Below are positions 36,701 through 46,990 of a stretch of 64,000 nucleotides of DNA, one piece after another. Every line of letters starts with the position of its first letter. The stretch's first letter is position 1. Source of the DNA: Macquaria australasica (Eukaryota; Chordata; Actinopteri; Centrarchiformes; Percichthyidae). The position numbers and the translations under genes were made by a program. The notes under the pieces are model-generated. The model was not told the DNA's origin and did not search any database. It saw nothing but the letters and a program-made list of their open reading frames with translations. Location of the stretch: positions 186,001 to 250,000 of the forward strand of contig SEMN01000127.1 of the NCBI GenBank assembly GCA_005408345.1, written 5' to 3'.

Positions 36701-37643
36701 CGTGCTCAGCAAGTGAGAGCTTCACATGACTTCTAACTTAGACTGCAAACCTGAATATCTATTATCTATTTGATCTTTGGAGAGATGTTTCTAAGCTAGC
36801 CTAAGCTAACAGACCTTCCGGCTCTAGCTCCATACTTAAGACACACACATGAAAGTGATATTAATGCACTATGTCAAACTATTCCTTTAAAAGCACTGTT
36901 TAAACAAAGGTGAACACATTTGGCCAAGGAACAACAGCTGAAAACTAGCCTTTTGGTTAACACTGGAACAATTACAGTGATGTTGATTTATGTATATTAC
37001 ATAAAGTAAAAATAAATAAATAAAAAATAGTTCTGTGGGGTGCACGCTGTTTTGATGTTTGGTTTACACACATCAGCATCACACACAACATGGTGGAAGT
37101 TGCATCTTCATTTCAGGTTTTGGGCACCAAACAGATTTACAGTCAGTAAAGCTCTGTCCCACATCACCCCCGAGTTAGAGACTCACTATTTTTATAGCTA
37201 AATCAATCTGCCCATTTCAATTTAATCACACCTTTGGACTTGCAGGAACACATCAGTCAATGACTGTCAGTTAGTCACTTGAGAGCTGGAGTGGCCAACA
37301 TCGAGAGCAAGCGGGTATTTTCAGACACAGCCTAAGTCATGGTTCTGTCTCTTGCTCAAGAGCAAACTGTATCAACAGAATATAATGACAGAAAAGTTTA
37401 ACTGTTTTGGGACCATCAGGCCACCCTGCTGTAATTTCCCTTGTCATTAATCGCATTGTTCCCATCTGGAAAAGCAAGCACATGTGAAAATAATGTGCTC
37501 ACAGCAGAGGTGATGCCACACAGAATCGGCCATACCACACACCTTGTAGAACATTCTGTCAGCAAAACACAGCAGCTCCCCGAAGAGGTTGAGCCAGCAG
37601 TGCAGGAAGGCAAAGAAGCACAACAGAAGGAGCATTATACCTG

Positions 37644-37674
<31 letters not shown>

Positions 37675-40600
37675 GAGACAGAAAGAGAGAGAGTTTATGA
37701 GGAACACTTTTATTCTGGGCATTGCTCCCGGCTTTCTCATAAGAATTGTAACTTGACACTGATGCTCTTATAAAGGCACTTACTCAAAAAGCTATTCACT
37801 TAAAGAGAGTAATAAACATGCCAGGCTTTGGTTACCTGTATCTGATTGCATAATAGCATCTTTAATCTTATCACTGACTTAAAAACACTAGAGACTCCTC
37901 TCCTCTATTTCCCTATTAAGTGATATATTAACCAGTGCTGACTCATGCAGATAAGAGACAATACAGATACGAGATAATAGAGGTGGTAAGCAGAAGTGAT
38001 GTTATAGATGGAGTCACAGATGAACTTTAATATATGTTTGTTTTACATAAGACTTCCTTCCAAACAACAAGCTCCATATAGGTGGAGAGAGTAGAAAGCA
38101 CAGTACCTGGTAATATTGAGTTGAACACAGCCAGAACCATTGTTCGTTTGCTAAAAGGCTGGTTGGTCTCAGCTCTGTAGACGGGCACACAAAGGCGGAC
38201 CAGGATGAAGTAGCCGTAAAACAGGCATCCCAATATCTGCAAATTGAACGTTAAAAAAGTTACAATGAGACCCTGGGAAAAGGAAATAATATATAGAGCA
38301 CTCCTGTGAATCAGCATTAGATTTTCTAGGTCAGTGACCCCACAGAGGCCTTCTTAGTATTAAATTACACACTCCGGCTGTGTGAAAATGAAAATGAACT
38401 CTCAACAGCCCAAATAAAGGAGGAGGAGTTTAAAGGATAAAAGGAGTACAATAAAGGAGTTTAAACTTACCATACCAAGTGTGACACCAACATACTTCCA
38501 TCTTATGTGGGAATTCCTGCGAAGAACAGACAGAATATGTCACTACTTCACAAATGTATACTGTGAATTGTGCATTGTGTGCATTTATACATGTTGTGTG
38601 GCCTGGCAGTTTGCTTTCCTAACAGTTTATTATCTGATGCGTGTTTGTTCACTCAGCATGATGTAGGTTTTTTTGGCACAAATAGGATTTTTTTCACAGC
38701 AAACTTTCTGACTTGTCATAGTAGCAAAAGCACAGGTGTTACTAATAACTTTAACAATGGTTCTGTTTTATTCAAGGGTCTCAGTAAACCATGACAGTGT
38801 GATGGTGAGCCAACACGCAGAATACCAGGACCCTGAAACTGAAGCAGCTAAATGGAATTCAGCCATTATTGATTTTTTATTTATATTTGTGCTTTTGCTA
38901 CTGTGACATGTCAAAATATGTTACCTGAAAAAGGCCTATTAGGGAGTCCAGATCCTGACGCCCAAACTAACTTGAACATGATTTCCTTTAACTGCATCTT
39001 CCATTTGGAGGAATTGGATTTCTGCTTCTGAGGGTTCCTCAGTTAATGTATGTTTTTTATTTGTCGAGATAGATGCTGGAGCTGCAATGAATGCAAAATG
39101 CTACCACTTTTCCTCAAATTCCAGCATTTTATGTTAGTTTGTGGCACAAAGTTAATATAACGTCCACTCTGAAATTGAAGATGGTGGAAGATGGCGATGT
39201 ACTAAGGCCGACATGGTGTTGCTGAGCTCACTAAGACAAATTCCAATCAGTCATATTGATATGGCAATAAAGTATTGAATCTTGAACCTGTTCCATGCCA
39301 GTTGCACTCACATCACTGTATATCACCAAGTAGAATAAGACAGTAAAGGATGAGCAAATGGCACAATTTGTCTTACCGAGGATATGATTCCCTGTAGATG
39401 AGTGTTGGACAGAAGAGGAAGTACAGGTAGCTGGAAAATGTTGGGAATCTGGGACTTTCTCCTGAAAAGCAAAGACAGTTCAGTAAATATAACCATCAAA
39501 GTGAAGGGATCCAGTTTGAGTCCTAAAATCTGGCAGTGAAATAGCTTTTAGCTGTCACAAGTTGCCTTGAATGATTAAAAAAAAAGGGTTTTGGTTAAAA
39601 AAAATAGCCAATTTAAGGTCTGTGGTTCAGACATAAGCTCCACATCATTATGAGACATTAAACTAGCCATTAATGGTTCCATCTGTGAATTCTAAAGCTT
39701 TACTGTGCAGGAAACAAATGGCCGTCTTTAAAATTAAACGAGTTTATCGCAAAATCGTCGAGCCATTATGTTAAATTGTCTGCCTTAAAGCCTCTAATCT
39801 CTTTTGCTGAATTATTAGCTGTACTTCGGTCAAGCTTCAACTTTTTGCCAAAACTAATGGCATTTAAAAACGGTGCTGTTTTGTGAAAATTGCATTTAAC
39901 AGAATCGTAAATCTGTGTTAAACAAGGAACTTATTTTTAGTCTCATTCCAAAACCACATTCAAACCACAGCAGACCATGGACACTTCTATAAAGCAGTTT
40001 TCTGTCATTTCATAAACTATACAGTTTTCTCCTGGAGGCATTTTACTGCAGCGAGTCACGTTGATTGTCAATGGAGACACATTCTTCACCACTTACAAAC
40101 TTTTACAGTAGGATCTCATGGGGCTACACATACTTGAAGTTATTTATTGTATGTGGGTGTATTCATTGTTAGTTCTAAGTTCAACATGAATCATTGGGTG
40201 GTATCCTGCTGAGCTCTGTTTTAGTCATTTTTCTCCGGTGTCTGGGAGAGTCACTGTGAGTAATTATACTGCCCGAGGAGTAAATACACCTGACATCAAT
40301 ACAATTCAACACAGTACCTTCCTTTGGTGCATTCTTTGTAATAACAGGAGCAGTTTCTCTTATGAATGAGTAGCTCTTCATCAGGAATCGAATCTGAGGA
40401 AAATTGATACAGTTATTAAGTTATTAAGTGAAGCACAATGTATCAGTAATAACAGCTCCTACACTGTCTGTCTTTATTGCATGAATTGACAAGGTGTCTG
40501 AAGTGAACAACCTACATCTTTGCGACCTCAGTCTCGTGTGTCTGCGTTTGTACATATTGACCCGGTGAAGTATTATTTAGTTGTTTGTTCACTTCTGCTG

Positions 40601-43600
40601 TAAATTAATCAGGAGGAAGTCCAGCAAAAAGGAACAGGGCAGACAGAAGCATGGTTGGAGAACTGGTTTATCATTTTGTGGTAAACTGCAGTTCAGACAT
40701 GATGCGTCATCAACCTGCATATAGCAGGGAACCACTTACTCTTACTTACTCTTTGGGCAATTTTGTAAATTAATCAAAAATCTATACAATAAAAAAGTTT
40801 ATATATGGGATGGACAGCATAAGAACTACAAATAGACTGATTGGACCCGGGTCAGATGAGGCTCAGGCCCGGGTTTCTCAAAAGCATCTAAGCACTGGGA
40901 TTATCTCACTCCATTGAATGGAGCTAAAATGATCTTAGCCCTAAGACGGTTTTGGGAGACCGGGGCCGGTGTAATAAAGGGGATGAGGAGGTATTACAGT
41001 ATGGGTCCATGATGTTCAAACATTGGCCACACTGATATCTACTGTCTCTTGGTGCCCTTCCAGCTGGAAGTCTCCCATCTCTGGCCAGCAGGCTTTTCTT
41101 ATTGTAAAGTTCCTGCTGATGAAGGGCTGCATTTGTAATTTGGATTACCAATTTATAGCACAGGTCATTCCTAATAAGAGTTTTTATGCTTGGGATTCAC
41201 TGATTGCATTGGATATATGTTGTGAGATAAAGTGAGAGTGAATGTAGCGGCAGAATTGAGTTTGGCTGCCTGAACTGGCTTGTAGGTTTCGCTACATCAA
41301 GTAGATACAATAAATGCCGGCGTTGCCTGTATCCATGAGTGAAATTACATTTACACACCTATACTGTTTGCCAAGAGTCTCATAAATAGCAAGAGTAATC
41401 TTTATTTGTTATGTTTACTGTTCTTTTGATTTCCATCTTATTTAGGTAATATTCTGCATTTCTGTACTGCTTTTTCTTGTTACAAATACGCCACATCTGT
41501 GATAAGCACAAAATCGGCTGATAATATCGGCCATGTTGATGTATCAATAAGGCTCTAAGGCCTTTTCACTCAGTAAGGCTCGAGGCAGTCCAAAACATTT
41601 GCACCCTGTTCTCAGTAATGTGACAGCAAAAACGAGTCACATGCTATTTGATAGTCACCAAACTTTTGCACCCATGCACGGACACGCACAGACACACACA
41701 CACACTCACCTGCTCCAGTATCACAATGAACCGTGAGGCTGGTGGCAGCTGGTAGTGTACAACCATGTAGATGGGGAACAGTCCCAGTATGCAGGACTGC
41801 ACTGCGGACAGGACCAGGCCCGTGCTGAGAGACAGCCCCAACTTAGAGGGGAAGCTGTGGTACAAAGATCCCCAAAACACCAGGGTGTAGTAGGGAACGA
41901 GCAGGGTGTAGGCAAACATCACAACCCAGGCCCAGGTAACCGTCCCCGGCTTCCCAAAGGCGAAGAACAGCAGGTCGAACTCCAAGACCAACCTGAGATT
42001 GCATAACAAATTACAAATTCTGATCATTACTTAAAAACAATAGGGACATTTTTAATTAAGAAGAGATTTAAAGGCTGATTTTAGTTCCTACGGCAGATTG
42101 CTTCAGTTTCCAGAAAGATAATTAAGTTGCCACTGTGGTCTGTTTTAGCTCTAAACAGGGTTTTGAATAACCATTTTAATGATATTAAAGCATGACTGGC
42201 TTTAATAAATGGCAGGCATTGTTAAATGCTTTGAATATTTTTCCCATTACTTTCTCCCATCTAAAAAAATACCCCTCTGGTGATAACAAAAATAGATTTA
42301 AAATACCCGCTCATTGCAGCATGTCAAAGGATTTGTTTAATTCAACACGGCCGTTTGCAAGTGCAATATTATTATTTTTTATTTCATCAATTTATCCATA
42401 TTAAAATCAATGTTAACTGAGGGTGGATGTATCGAGTAATTTACACACGGTGAACAGTTGCCCGCTGGCACTTTCTTCCAGTGAGAAACATAAGAATTAA
42501 ACTCACAACCCTGCGTCTGCAAACAGAAACCAAATCATTACCGAGCTGCCCAAAGCAACAGCAGAAATCCTCAGAGGGATTGATTGCTCTATCGTTCTGC
42601 TGCCAGATGAGCAGAGAGGCAGGGAGAGAGGGAGGGATGGGACACAATAAGGAGAAAAAGAAGATAAGAAGTGAGTTAAGAAGTTTTTAAAGGCTCCGGG
42701 GTAATTAGCTTTAGTTTTCACATGTCACACAGACCTGCCCTGGTCGATGTAGTCGACAGCCAGCGTGCTCAGACAGAAGATGAGGAGCACGGCTATGAAC
42801 ATGTGGTAGATGGTCCTGATGTGGCTGATCTCAAACAGGTCACTGATGAAGAGGAGGAAACGCAGAGACAGAAACTGAAAAAATACTGTCATTAAAAGAG
42901 CTCTATGTTTTACTCATATGTGTATCTGCTGTGGTTTACACACGTTAGAGGTTTATTCATCTAAAATACTCACAAACATGTCTTGTATATAGTATGCGGA
43001 CCACATAACCATTGATATCCTCTCTAATATACCATGTATACGTCCATATTTCTCAAACATTTTCAGCTATCTTGACCTCATTAGGATGGTATATATGAGG
43101 TTGTTTGCAGTTTCTTTATATACAATCTAACGTTTAGTTAAGCTACTTTACAAGAGAAATCTGACTTACAATAAATACAGAACATAAAAGAGGGGTTAAG
43201 TTTAAATATTGTATTTGGAAAAATATATTTTGTAAAGATACCACCCTGATGAAGGCAAGATGGGCTTGTATTGAAGTAGGGCTGAAACAATTATTTGATT
43301 AATTGATTAGTTGACTTTTTTGAAGAAAAAAAAAATTTAATCAAAAAATGCCAAATGTTTGCTGCTTTTTGTTGTCTTATGTGATTGTGAAATTAATTTC
43401 TTTAGGTTTTGGACTGTCAGATAAAACAAGGCATTTGAAGATGTCACCTTCAGGAAATTCTGATGAGCATTTCTCACCATTTTCTGACATTTTATGGGCC
43501 AAACGATTAATAAAATAATTGGTAGATTTATCAATAATGGAAAAGAATTGTTAGTTGCAGCCCTACACTGAAGTTCACACTCGCTCTGTTTGCGTTCTCT

Positions 43601-44725
43601 AAATTTGAAATAGACCGCCAGTCTTTCATACTTACTCCAACAGCGATGGCCTGTCCATAAACACTTTGCCGTCATCCATTCTCTGAGCTCTGAAACAAAC
43701 GACAAAGAAAAACGGACATACACACAAGTTTTACTGCAGTTAATCAGAGGATAAATAAATCTCCCAGATCAATAAGGAATAATATGTGCACTAGTAAAAG
43801 CTGCCTCCTCCTCTTCACCTGGATGAGGGGGTTTTTGTCGTCTTTCCATTAGCTGTTGGCTGGATTTGGGTAAAAGGCTGGACGGACTCAGTCAGAGCTT
43901 TGTCTAGTATATCGCTGAGCTGATCCTGGACCTGCTCCAGGACTTTCACCTTCACCTTCTACAGGAGGACACACAGGAGGAAATGTTGTTAAGCAACTTA
44001 CAGCCTACTCTATTCGTTCACCCCACACTCTACAGTACAGTACAGTCCAAGTTACATCCCATATTTTGCACACTTTTAAAATATCACTTCACACTGTATC
44101 CTGTTCACTCTGCACAGACTAAGCTGCTGTATTTTCTCTTTCCAAATAAGTAAGACAGAGGAGGGAAAGCATAACCGAGGAACTGTTGGGCAAGTTAAGA
44201 TACTGGCTGGGAGTGGAGCTATGGGTTACCTGTGCATGTTTCTGCCACTGTCTTAGATCGTCTTCCTGTACATCATTATGGCCCCCAACTGCAGAGAGAA
44301 GAACACAAGTTGCATAAGATTATCAACCAGTACATTAAACTGTGTACATATTGCATCTCCAGTGCAAAATTGAGAAAAAAGGGAGTCCCACACTTTGCAC
44401 ACATTTCTGCAATAATCCTACATAAAGCCATTTAAGAAAAGCTGTATTGTATGTACTGTATGTATTGAAATAGAATTATAGTTTTGTCTGTAAGTAATGA
44501 CACAATTATGCAAAAAAAGAAGAAAAAATGACAACATAATATGCAATTACTTCCAACAAATAACACAGTAAAACACAATACAAGCCAATAACACAAATGA
44601 ATAGATTCTCTCTGTAAATGGATGAGTATTATATTATTGGCCATACCATGACTGGAGATCTCATCTGACTGAAGGGTCTTGGTTTTTCGGTGCCACAGTC
44701 CGTTAGGTGGCTCCGCAGTCGTCAT
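33689..44725 (-). CDS. soat2: soat2-like sterol O-acyltransferase (ACAT2), complete gene, 15 coding exons
   Basis: Coding exons in transcript order: 44725-44647, 44288-44230, 43958-43819, 43689-43636, 42842-42735, 41992-41710, 40393-40318, 39461-39377, 38516-38471, 38236-38107, 37640-37543, 36283-36185, 35963-35828, 35248-35103, 33736-33689. They total 1587 nt, 528 residues plus TGA; human SOAT2 has 522. Family role: an ER MBOAT enzyme that esterifies cholesterol with long-chain acyl-CoA. Motifs seen: FYKDWWN (384-390), RTWNVVVHDW with Asn402, and SAVVHEYA with the active-site His441, all intact. FCPTLIYRE, FLMKSYSF, LEFDLL and CLYCQEWYA resemble SOAT2 more than SOAT1. The start is the first ATG after an in-frame TAA, in ACCATGA context. 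Upstream neighbour is kif5a, same strand. Intact, with no frameshift. Confidence 0.9.
35103..35248 (-). CDS. soat2: soat2 coding exon 14: NVIMWACLFLGQG and CQEWYA
   Basis: Residues 466-513, the last membrane helices and the block GQGVQVCLYCQEWYA, SOAT2-like. The exon ends HCPRTG at the donor GTATGT. Confidence 0.9.
35828..35963 (-). CDS. soat2: soat2 coding exon 13: active-site histidine
   Basis: Residues 420-464, with SAVVHEYALAM carrying His441, the invariant MBOAT catalytic histidine. Acceptor CTGATCCCTGCAG, donor GTGAGG. Confidence 0.92.
36185..36283 (-). CDS. soat2: soat2 coding exon 12: DWWNSTSF and catalytic-site Asn region
   Basis: Residues 387-419, containing DWWNSTSFANYYRTWNVVVH, the most conserved part of the family. 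Asn402 and His406 correspond to the NVVVHDW block of the acyltransferase core. Donor GTGAGC. Confidence 0.92.
37543..37640 (-). CDS. soat2: soat2 coding exon 11: FFAFLHCWLN helix, start of FYxDWWN
   Basis: Residues 355-386, IMLLLLCFFAFLHCWLN to DRMFYK; the FYxDWWN motif is completed by the next exon. The polypyrimidine tract is a CTGT microsatellite that reaches to within a few bases of the acceptor TCTCAG. Donor GTGTGT. Confidence 0.87.
37643..37682 (-). repeat. CTGT microsatellite abutting the soat2 exon 11 acceptor
   Basis: About seven ACAG units on the + strand (CTGT on the coding strand), ending within a few bases of the acceptor TCTCAG at 37641-37646. It forms the polypyrimidine tract of this intron. 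Confidence 0.9.
38107..38236 (-). CDS. soat2: soat2 coding exon 10: RLCVPV and NSILPG
   Basis: Residues 311-353, a membrane helix leading to FILVRLCVPVYRAE and VLAVFNSILP. Acceptor TTCAATTTGCAG, donor GTACTG. Confidence 0.87.
38471..38516 (-). CDS. soat2: soat2 coding exon 9: short exon
   Basis: Residues 296-310 (NSHIRWKYVGVTLGM), a 46-nt exon matching the RTPYVRWNYVAKNFAQ region of mammalian SOAT2. It starts by completing the CG|G Arg codon. Donor GTAAGT. Confidence 0.83.
38681..38940. mobile_element. MITE, uninterrupted copy (soat2 intron 9)
   Basis: Inverted ends AATAGGATTTTTTTCACAGC and CCTGAAAAAGGCCTATT. Internal match to 14040-14500 along CTTGTCATAGTAGCAAAAGC and ACAGGTGTTACTAATAAC. 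It lacks the insertion seen in the other copy and so shows the pre-insertion structure. In transcript order the host intron lies between soat2 coding exons 8 and 9. Confidence 0.75.
39250..39290. repeat. Possible retroelement 3' tail
   Basis: ATGGCAATAAAGTATTGAAT then CTTGAAC, like 17925-17985. Confidence 0.35.
39377..39461 (-). CDS. soat2: soat2 coding exon 8: FCPTLIYRESYPR
   Basis: Residues 268-294, FSSYLYFLFCPTLIYRESYP. FCPTLIYRE is the SOAT2 form (FAPTLIYRD in SOAT1). Acceptor GCTTTTCAG, donor GTAAGA. Confidence 0.88.
40318..40393 (-). CDS. soat2: soat2 coding exon 7: RFLMKSYSF segment
   Basis: Residues 242-266, IRFLMKSYSFIRE onward. MKSYSF(I/L)RE is closer to SOAT2 than to SOAT1 (MKAHSFVRE). 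Acceptor TTTCCTCAG, donor GTACTG. Confidence 0.85.
41710..41992 (-). CDS. soat2: soat2 coding exon 6: membrane helices 2-4
   Basis: Residues 148-241, the longest exon. It runs from LVLEFDLLFFAFGK to LPPASRFIVILEQ. LEFDLL and LPPASR are conserved SOAT stretches. Donor GTGAGT, next to a short CA tract at 41690-41706. Confidence 0.88.
42735..42842 (-). CDS. soat2: soat2 coding exon 5: first membrane helix
   Basis: Residues 112-146: DLFEISHIRTIYHMFIA followed by a hydrophobic helix and STLAVDYIDQG. HIRTIYHMFIA is nearly invariant in SOAT1/2. The acceptor TTCCTCCTCTTCATCAG is required by phase. Donor GTCTGT. Confidence 0.88.
43277..43565 (-). mobile_element. hAT-type MITE, copy 3 (soat2 intron 4)
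   Basis: Starts TAGGGCTGAAACAATTATTT and ends GTTAGTTGCAGCCCTA; the right end matches the left end of the other copies, so it is inverted relative to them. Flanks TATTGAAG and CACTGAAG match at 6 of 8. Confidence 0.8.
43636..43689 (-). CDS. soat2: soat2 coding exon 4: DGKVFMDRPSLLD segment
   Basis: Residues 94-110, a 54-nt exon. It matches the KVFIIRKSLLDEL stretch just before the first membrane helix of SOAT proteins. Acceptor TTGTTTCAG, donor GTAAGT, phase 2 out. Confidence 0.8.
43819..43958 (-). CDS. soat2: soat2 coding exon 3: cytosolic N-terminus, helical
   Basis: Residues 47-92. The first half (KVKVKVLEQVQDQLSDILDK) looks amphipathic; in SOAT enzymes this region forms the tetramerisation helix. 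Acceptor CCTCCTGTAG, donor GTGAAG. Confidence 0.78.
44230..44288 (-). CDS. soat2: soat2 coding exon 2: cytosolic N-terminus
   Basis: Residues 28-46, including DDLRQWQKHAQ, which aligns with the QWTRHMEA region of mammalian SOAT2. Acceptor TTCTCTCTGCAG, donor GTAACC. Confidence 0.75.
44647..44725 (-). CDS. soat2: soat2 coding exon 1: start codon
   Basis: Residues 1-26, beginning MTTAEPPNGLWHRKT. A TAA lies in frame 33 bases upstream of the ATG, with only a GTG between, so this ATG is the natural start. The exon ends in phase 1 at the donor GTATGG. Confidence 0.8.
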
Positions 44726-44866
44726 GGTTACCACTGGACCACGCCACGACACTTAAGACAATCTGCTGGGACTCAGGTGAACAATCCTGTGCATATCAAA
44801 GTTGTAGGTTAGTCTCACACACACACTCTTACTTCCCTGAGGATAAATAATGGAAATTAATAAGTT

Positions 44867-44899
44867 AATAAATTATTATTAATAATAATAATAATAAAC
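44867..44899. repeat. AAT trinucleotide repeat
   Basis: ATT/AAT-rich run just upstream of the soat2 first coding exon. Confidence 0.85.
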
Positions 44900-44989
44900 T
44901 AATAAGAGTTCTGCAGTTGATATCACATTGTGATATGTGACTGATTAATGCTGCCTGGTTTGTCTTCGCCCCATCTAGCCTGTTGTTTG

Positions 44990-45330
44990 TTGGTCCAATA
45001 AGGATAGGAGAACATAAAAGCCCTAGGTGACCCTGTTGACCTTACTCACAACAATTTGGATGCACACATCGCTCAACTCCTGCTTTGCCCTCTGTGGAGT
45101 GAGACACCCCAATAAGTGAAGTCAAATCAGGTGTTTTCGCTACCTTAAAGTGCAGTGACATCACTGGACAGAGGCGCAACACGCTCTAAACTTTCAACCC
45201 ACAGAGGGCAGTGCAGCAGAGGTTTTTACCCTGTGAGTTTACCCTTTGCTGAAGTCTGACGATGTAGACTTGAGAATCTTCCACTATAAACTGAGAGACT
45301 GAATGAGGTCACAGGCCCGTTGCTGGCAGG
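44990..45330. promoter_or_regulatory. Possible proximal regulatory patch upstream of soat2
   Basis: Non-repetitive, GC-balanced stretch 0.3-0.6 kb upstream of the soat2 ATG. It contains AGGTGACCCTGTTGACC, two nuclear-receptor half-sites facing each other, a CCAAT-like GTCCAATAAG and an AGGTCA half-site near 45307. No ORF or repeat explains it. Function is inferred from position only. Confidence 0.25.
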
Positions 45331-46699
45331 TTGCCTCATGCTAAAAGGCATTAATATTCCTGATGAGCCTCAGTCCCGAGGAGGTGAGTTTACTCGTGTG
45401 AATCCCAAACTGAGAAAGTGCGCTGACTCCTCGTCTGAATGCAGAAACATATACAGGTCAGGGGTTCTGAACGGTAGTTACCTACAGTGCTTTTCCATAA
45501 AAAGACTGTTATCACCAGTCATTGTAGCTCAAGCTAAAAAATGTAAACAAAAGATAAAGCCTGTCTAACCGTCCTCTGTGGAAGTTCACACACTATACGT
45601 AGATAAGATACACAGAAGAGGGGGTGAACGACCCAGAGTGACCTCATTTTCTAATCCATGCTGTTTGATCCCTCCTCAAGAGAAATGTCAATATAGCAGA
45701 TAAGCTTTGCATAGATATACAGATTATACGTTCTGTGGTTGCGCATGATGAGATGGCAGAGAAGGAGATTTTGAGTAGATCAACCTTTATTCTTTGCATG
45801 CTTAAGGTAAGTTGAGGGTGAAGGATCATTCTTGGTCACTTGGCAATTTGCAGCCTGTCTAAGTTTCCTCTCATTTACCTATAATGAACAACCTTATCGT
45901 TAAATAAAAGTTTTGGTGTAACTTTAAAAGGCTGGAAGTTTTAAGTGTAACTACGTCCTCAGAGTCTTTTTAATATATATTTCATGACATAGATAGGTCC
46001 CAACTGCTTGACTCTATGTCAGCATTGGCCTTGCGGGTTCAGGGCAACAGTAAATGGCATGTTGAGCCATTTTCAACCCATGAAATGCAGATTTTTCTAA
46101 ATTTGGTAAGAAATGTCAATATTAACACCAGTATTGATGTGTTTCATCACAGTACAGTCATATCAGTTAGTTTACAGCTCAAAAAACATGTTTAAGTGTG
46201 CAGTGTACCTGTTTAAAGAAACAATGAATCAACTAATTTCAAGAACACCAAGTAATAATTCCACCAAATTGTCTTATTGGACCTGTTAGAAAAACATAAT
46301 GTCGGTGTCATCACCCACAAGAAGTTAAAAGTCACTATTTTTCATTATTGTATATTGTTCGCAAACATCAGTTGATTAAATCTCAACTTCTCTTCAGAAC
46401 AAATACTTTTAAAGTGATCAGAAAATCAGAAAACCTAAAAAAAGGTCATGATTCAAAAGGTATGTACTTTTCAATACTGATGTGTGAGTATGCAACTTTT
46501 ATTTCATTGCTGACTGAAACTGAGACCTTTTTTTTTACAGAACAATTTTCAGCAGTCACAGAGTTCACTCTATTCTGTATTTTTGTCATTTTTAAAACTA
46601 CAGCTAGTACAAAACTTTGGAATTTAAATCATAAAAGTGGCAGATGTCAGATACGTGACATCCATGCTAAATATTTGTCATTGTGTCAGATTTATACTC
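45331..46699. other. Intergenic, no gene recognised
   Basis: AT-rich DNA between the soat2 start and the candidate upstream promoter; it may be intron 1 of soat2 if that promoter is used. Confidence 0.4.
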
Positions 46700-46990
46700 A
46701 CACAGTCTTCTAGCCTCGGGCTCAGTCAGCAGTCCACAGGGTGCGAGGCACTGTTTCAATCGATGATTCCCGCTGAGAGGGAGTTGCTGGAGTGTTTTTA
46801 AGTAAGGCTGTGTTGCAGTTCTTGTGATCTTTGTCCTCTCCTTCTCTCAGCTACTATTTTGCACTTTGCCCTTTTGGCTCCTGGCCCTGGACAGGACAGG
46901 TCCTTGGCTGTCCAATCCCCCCTTCACCTCCTCTGCTGGATGTATAAAGGTCATGCAGCAGAACAGTGGAGTTTGTCCTAAAGTCTCGTC
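46700..46990 (-). promoter_or_regulatory. Candidate soat2 upstream promoter or first noncoding exon
   Basis: GC-balanced patch in otherwise AT-rich DNA, 2 kb upstream of the soat2 ATG. On the - strand it holds AGGACAAAGATCA (46837-46825), a DR1-like nuclear-receptor site, and GGGCAAAGTGCA (46871-46860), a second HNF4-like site. An inverted CCAAT box lies at 46912-46916. A donor-like ACTGTGTGAGT near 46704 could end a 5' UTR exon joining an acceptor-like CCTGAGTCCCAG just before the ATG exon. A TATAAA (46943-46948) points the other way, so orientation is uncertain. Mammalian SOAT2 is a liver and intestine gene controlled by HNF factors, which fits but does not prove this. Confidence 0.35.

Noticed and set aside
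33689..44725. Assignment to SOAT1 or DGAT1
   Set aside because: FCPTLIYRE, FLMKSYSF and CLYCQEWYA are nearer SOAT2; FYxDWWN and RTWNVVVHDW exclude DGAT1. Some blocks (NSILPG) are SOAT1-like, so a tree would settle it.
46348..46713. 121-codon open frame on + strand
   Set aside because: AT-rich, no homology recognised, no splice context; it overlaps the candidate soat2 promoter.
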